From: Pseudomonas sp. Irchel s3b2
GTDB taxonomy: Bacteria; Pseudomonadota; Gammaproteobacteria; Pseudomonadales; Pseudomonadaceae
Assembly (NCBI RefSeq): GCF_900187445.1
Contig: NZ_FYEB01000002.1
Location: 523,511-587,510 of the forward strand
DNA: 64,000 nt
Reading direction: 5' to 3'
Below, piece after piece: positions 60,884-64,000 of this stretch. Position numbers and translations under genes: made by a program. The notes beneath the pieces are model-generated. The model was not told the origin of the DNA, did no database searches, and was given only the letters and a program-made list of their open reading frames with translations. How positions within the stretch are numbered: the first letter of the stretch is position 1; each line of letters begins with the position of its first letter.

Positions 60884-61528
60884 TTAACGCGTACCGAAGA
60901 CCACCATGGTCTTGCCTTTGACGTCGACCAGGTTGCGCTCTTCCAGATCCTTGAGCACGCGGCCGACCATCTCACGGGAACAACCGACAATCCGGCCGAT
61001 TTCCTGACGGGTTACCTTGATCTGCATGCCGTCGGGGTGGGTCATTGCATCCGGCTGTTTGCACAGCTCCAGCAGACAGCGCGCAACGCGACCGGTCACA
61101 TCGAAAAACGCCAGGTCGCCGACTTTGCGCGTGGTATTGCGCAGGCGTTGTGCGATTTGTCCGCTGAGTACGTAAAGAATCTCTGGATCCTGCTGGGACA
61201 GCTCGCGGAATTTCGCGTAGCTGATTTCCGCGACTTCGCATTCGACTTTGGCGCGCACCCAAGCGCTGCGTTCCTGCTCCAGGCCGGCCTGCTCAAACAG
61301 ACCCAGCTCGCCGAAGAAATCGCCGGAGTTGAGGTAGGCAATGATCATTTCGCGGCCGTCGTCATCCTCAATCAGGATGGTCACCGAACCTTTGATGATG
61401 AAGAACAGCGTGTCCGAGCGGTCACCGGCACAAATGATGTTGCTCTTGGCGGCATAGCGACGGCGCTGACAGTGCATCAACAGCTTGTCGAGATTCTTGA
61501 TTTTGGGAGTGGGGGCAATAGCAACCAT
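60884..61528 (-). CDS. vfr: Vfr, CRP-family cAMP-dependent regulator
   Basis: cAMP-binding regulator of the CRP family, 214 residues from ATG 61528, equal to P. aeruginosa Vfr. The cyclic-nucleotide domain has [11 protein letters not shown] and the cAMP-contacting [16 protein letters not shown]. The helix-turn-helix is [20 protein letters not shown]. In pseudomonads Vfr regulates virulence, motility and quorum-related genes rather than carbon catabolite repression. The upstream frame to 61552 lacks a ribosome site. Part of a fourth-family repeat (61569-61597) stands upstream. Confidence 0.95.
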   Translation of the reverse strand: MVAIAPTPKIKNLDKLLMHCQRRRYAAKSNIICAGDRSDTLFFIIKGSVTILIEDDDGREMIIAYLNSGDFFGELGLFEQAGLEQERSAWVRAKVECEVAEISYAKFRELSQQDPEILYVLSGQIAQRLRNTTRKVGDLAFFDVTGRVARCLLELCKQPDAMTHPDGMQIKVTRQEIGRIVGCSREMVGRVLKDLEERNLVDVKGKTMVVFGTR

Positions 61529-61568
61529 GGTTGTATCCCGAAAAGACTGCACGGTGTGTTTGTTTTTT

Positions 61569-61597
61569 GTAGGAGCTGGCGAAGCCTGCGATCTTTT
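61569..61597. repeat. Half-copy of the 'gtaggagctg(g)cgaagcctgcgatctttt' repeat
   Basis: Resembles the arm of the repeat at 55149-55208 (gtaggagctg, then gaagcctgcgatctttta). It lies 40 bases upstream of vfr, in its promoter region. Confidence 0.6.
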
Positions 61598-61775
61598 ATT
61601 CGCTACAAAGCTGGCTATGCGCCATCGAATTGACGTCAGCTTAACAGACGCATTCTTAGAAGATTCGAGAATTTACCTACAGGCGCAGATGCTTATGTCC
61701 TAGGAAAGCGAAGCGCTGCCAATCAAGGGCTCGTGCTAAGCTGGCGACCCTTTTTTATACAGTGGAGTCTTGGCG

Positions 61776-62198
61776 ATGAAGGCACGCATCCAATGGGCTG
61801 GCGAAGCCATGTTCCTCGGTGAATCCGGCAGCGGTCATGTCGTAGTCATGGACGGTCCGCCCGATGCCGGCGGTCGTAACCTGGGTGTCCGGCCGATGGA
61901 AATGCTCCTGCTGGGTGTTGGCGGTTGCAGCAATTTCGATGTGGTTAGCATCCTCAAGAAATCCCGTCAGGCCGTCGAAAGCTGCGAAGCCTTCCTCGAA
62001 GCCGAGCGTGCGACCGAAGATCCGAAGGTTTTCACCAAGATCCATATGCACTTCGTGGTCAAAGGCCGAGGTCTGAAAGAAGCCCAGGTCAAGCGCGCCA
62101 TCGAGCTGTCGGCCGAGAAGTATTGCTCGGCCTCTATCATGCTCGGCGCGGCCGGCGTGGTGATTACCCACGACTACGAAATCATCGAACTCGGTTGA
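61776..62198 (+). CDS. OsmC-family protein
   Basis: A 140-residue OsmC/Ohr-fold protein (MKARIQWAGEAMFLGESGSG). The first redox Cys is in VGGCSNFDVVSIL and the second in EKYCSASIMLG, the usual pair for thiol peroxidase activity in OsmC proteins. In Pseudomonas a gene of this type follows vfr divergently. GGAG lies 8 bases before ATG 61776. It ends at a strong terminator. Confidence 0.92.
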   Translation: MKARIQWAGEAMFLGESGSGHVVVMDGPPDAGGRNLGVRPMEMLLLGVGGCSNFDVVSILKKSRQAVESCEAFLEAERATEDPKVFTKIHMHFVVKGRGLKEAQVKRAIELSAEKYCSASIMLGAAGVVITHDYEIIELG

Positions 62199-62242
62199 AT
62201 CGACATTCGCGCGCAACATGCCGAGCTAAGATTTCTGAGTAC

Positions 62243-62278
62243 AAAAAAGGCGACTACCTTGCGGTAGTCGCCTTTTTT
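62243..62278 (+). terminator. Strong rho-independent terminator after the OsmC gene
   Basis: A perfect stem, ggcgactacc/ggtagtcgcc with a TTGC loop, is flanked by A6 and T6, allowing 16 pairs in all. The symmetric A and T runs make it bidirectional; the other gene served is coq7. Confidence 0.93.
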
Positions 62279-62363
62279 ATTTGTTGGAATACAGAACCCT
62301 TGCAGGAGCGAGCGGTGCGGCGATCCGACTTACCCGCGAAGACCCTATTTAACAACCTGATCC

Positions 62364-63011
62364 TCAGATCCGATAAGTACTCTTGGTCATCACCTTGGCC
62401 AACAAACTCATCCCGAACTTCACCGGCGCCGGAAAACGAAATCCACCCGCATCCAGCGCACTTTCAGCATGATGCTCTTCATCGATGCGCATCTGCTCAA
62501 GAATCGCCCGGGATTTTTCGTCCTCGGCAGGCAATTGCTCAAGGTGTTCGTTCAGGTGTTTGCAGACCTGATGCTCGGTGGCAGCAACGAAACCCAGGCT
62601 GACTTTGTCGCTGATCAGCCCGGCGACCGCGCCAATCCCGAATGACATGCCGTAGAACAGCGGATTGAGGATGCTGGTATGGCTGCCCAACTGATGAATG
62701 CGTTGTTCGCACCAGACCAGATGGTCGATTTCTTCTTCGGCGGCGTGCTCCATGGCGGCGCGCACTTTCGGCAGCTTGGCGGTCAGGGCCTGACCTTGAT
62801 ACAGCGCCTGGGCGCAGACTTCGCCGGTATGGTTGATGCGCATCAAACCGGCGACGTGTCGGGTGTCCTCGTCGCTCATTTGCGCATCCGGCTGCACGAT
62901 GGCAGGCGACGGACGGTAGGGCTGACCACTGAAGGGCAACAAAGTACGCATCGCGGCATCGGCTTGCAGCAGAAGACGGTCAATCGGCGAGTAGTGACGT
63001 TGGGTAGTCAT
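62364..63011 (-). CDS. coq7: Coq7, demethoxyubiquinone hydroxylase
   Basis: Di-iron monooxygenase for the next-to-last step of ubiquinone synthesis. Iron ligands are visible: Glu in [16 protein letters not shown]-x-x-H in [13 protein letters not shown], Glu in [12 protein letters not shown] and E-x-x-H in [14 protein letters not shown] 63011 ([16 protein letters not shown]), preceded by GGAGGT, gives 215 residues, the family length; a longer frame crosses a REPIN. In P. aeruginosa speD lies between the OsmC gene and coq7; it is absent here. Confidence 0.96.
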   Translation of the reverse strand: MTTQRHYSPIDRLLLQADAAMRTLLPFSGQPYRPSPAIVQPDAQMSDEDTRHVAGLMRINHTGEVCAQALYQGQALTAKLPKVRAAMEHAAEEEIDHLVWCEQRIHQLGSHTSILNPLFYGMSFGIGAVAGLISDKVSLGFVAATEHQVCKHLNEHLEQLPAEDEKSRAILEQMRIDEEHHAESALDAGGFRFPAPVKFGMSLLAKVMTKSTYRI

Positions 63012-63105
63012 GCTGACCTCCGGGAAGAATCTCGGCGGCCAGTTTAACCCAATCGGCCGGGGGAGGGTTTGCGCCGAGTCATTTCCGGTGGGAGCGACAC
63101 CAATC

Positions 63106-63181
63106 TTGTAGGAGCGAGGCTTGCCCGCGAAGCTTTTGGCGCACTTGAGGACGCCTTCGCGGGCAAGCCTCGCTCCTACAG
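63106..63181. repeat. REPIN between the HIT gene and coq7
   Basis: Arms cttgtaggagcgaggcttgc (63106-63132) and its inverse (63154-63181) surround a spacer of about 20 bases. Confidence 0.9.
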
Positions 63182-63196
63182 GGGTAGGATGGTGGA

Positions 63197-63535
63197 TCAG
63201 CCCGGCGGCCAGTGCATCTGGCGCTGACCCAATACATGCATATGTATGTGATAGACGGTCTGCCCACCTAGTGGATTGCAATTCATGACCACGCGGAAGC
63301 CCTCTTCGCAACCCAGTTCCAAGGCCAGACGCTGGGCAGTGAACAGAATATGCCCAGCCAATGCCTTGTCGTCCTCGGTCAGGTCGTTAAGCGTGCGCAC
63401 CGCTTTTTTCGGGATCACCAGAAAATGCACCGGTGCCTGTGGCGCGATGTCGTGGAAGGCCAGTACCTGGTCGTCCTCGTAAATGATCTTCGCCGGGATT
63501 TCCCGGTTGATGATCTTGGTGAACAGAGTATCCAC
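63197..63535 (-). CDS. HIT-family nucleotide hydrolase/transferase
   Basis: HINT-type histidine triad protein, 112 residues. The triad appears as [14 protein letters not shown] (H-x-H-x-H). N-terminal [20 protein letters not shown] is typical; the zinc-type CxxC seen in some relatives is replaced here by TLFTK. GTG 63535 has GGAG 9 bases upstream and is preferred to the upstream frame at 63577. Likely an adenosine phosphoramidase. Confidence 0.92.
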   Translation of the reverse strand: MDTLFTKIINREIPAKIIYEDDQVLAFHDIAPQAPVHFLVIPKKAVRTLNDLTEDDKALAGHILFTAQRLALELGCEEGFRVVMNCNPLGGQTVYHIHMHVLGQRQMHWPPG

Positions 63536-63616
63536 AGCTGTTTTCTCCGTTGTTTGGGCTGGCCTGAGTGTAACCATGGGTTATGTCAGAGCCCAGTCTT
63601 TTGCCTTGAGGATTGA

Positions 63617-64000
63617 TCAGCGCGGGCAATAGGCTTTGTTGACCATGCCCGCGATTGTCCGGGTCAACCAGCGTGAGCCGAGCCGCGGCAGGAACGCGAA
63701 CCAGCGATTCAGGCGACCGGGGATAATAATGGCGCGATTTTTCTCCAGGGCGCGCACGGTATAGAGCGCGACCTCTTCTGGGCTCATCAGCAGTTTGCTC
63801 TCGACCAGTTTGTCGGTGTCCAGTTGCGCAGTGCGAAAAAACGCCGTGCGTGTCGGGCCGGGGCAGAGCACCGACACCTTGACCGCGCATTTCTTCAGCT
63901 CGACGCGTAAACCTTCGGAAAAATGCAGTACGTAAGCCTTGCTGGCGTAGTAGGTGCTCATCCATGGCCCGGGATGGAATGCCGCGACCGAGGCGACGTT
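63617..64000 (-). CDS. Short-chain dehydrogenase/reductase (partial, N-terminus outside window)
   Basis: C-terminal 127 residues of an SDR. The visible part begins NVASVAAFHPGPWMSTYYAS and contains the catalytic Y-x-x-x-K (YYASKAYV) and the following SEGLRVELKKCAVKVSVLCPGPTRT with the typical P-G-x-x-x-T. The cofactor-binding N-terminus is cut off by the window edge. Substrate unknown. Confidence 0.9.
   Translation of the reverse strand, partial: NVASVAAFHPGPWMSTYYASKAYVLHFSEGLRVELKKCAVKVSVLCPGPTRTAFFRTAQLDTDKLVESKLLMSPEEVALYTVRALEKNRAIIIPGRLNRWFAFLPRLGSRWLTRTIAGMVNKAYCPR

Overview
The window is a chromosomal stretch of a Pseudomonas, most likely of the P. fluorescens group. I infer this from gene order rather than from a database search. 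The pqq and davBA block, the rpsU-dnaG-rpoD block, the lptD-surA-pdxA-rsmA-apaG-apaH block, the agt block and the trpE/trpGDC-vfr block follow the order I know from P. putida and P. aeruginosa. Intergenic spaces carry several families of Pseudomonas-type REP palindromes. Most of the window is core genome; the one clearly accessory pocket is about 10.4-13.2 kb.

Region by region. 1-9.6 kb (minus strand): davB-davA (lysine to 5-aminovalerate), then pqqF, pqqA, pqqB, pqqC, pqqD, pqqE and an S9-type peptidase cut by the window edge. These make the redox cofactor PQQ, used by periplasmic glucose and alcohol dehydrogenases. 9.8-10.3 kb: an Lrp/AsnC regulator that probably controls davBA. 10.4-13.2 kb: an orphan HEMGH metallopeptidase-like gene, an Abi_2/HEPN abortive-infection-type gene and a DUF3077 gene with a long hairpin-rich leader. 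Two imperfect copies of a tRNA-terminator sequence bracket the Abi and DUF3077 part, next to a tRNA-Ile2(CAU) gene.

13.3-21.8 kb: rmcA-like c-di-GMP enzyme, rpoD, dnaG, rpsU. 22-25.9 kb: tsaD, plsY, folB-folK, cca. 25.9-30.9 kb: prkA-yeaH-spoVR stress cluster. 31.2-38.8 kb: lptD-surA-pdxA-rsmA-apaG-apaH, then glpE, all on the minus strand with overlapping starts and stops in the first part. 38.9-41.4 kb: amgK-murU (cell-wall sugar recycling) and a djlA-like gene. 41.5-42.5 kb: a DUF3530 protein.

42.6-50.5 kb: a two-component system (agtS/agtR) and an ABC transporter (agtABCD). Their P. aeruginosa counterparts import GABA and 5-aminovalerate, the product of DavBA. 50.7-53.4 kb: an iron alcohol dehydrogenase, rpe and gph. 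53.5-60 kb: trpE, the autotransporter esterase estP, then trpGDC. Both trp units are preceded by a Trp-Arg-Trp-Arg leader peptide; the trpE leader forms the in-frame C-terminus of gph. 60.2-64 kb: a lipoate-ligase-like gene, vfr, an OsmC-family gene, coq7, a HIT protein and a truncated short-chain dehydrogenase at the right edge.

No CRISPR array, rRNA operon, insertion sequence or prophage was seen. The least ordinary signals are the shared gph/trpE leader with its trpGDC twin, the tRNA-terminator duplication around the Abi/DUF3077 pocket, the structured DUF3077 leader, and the orphan HEMGH protein.
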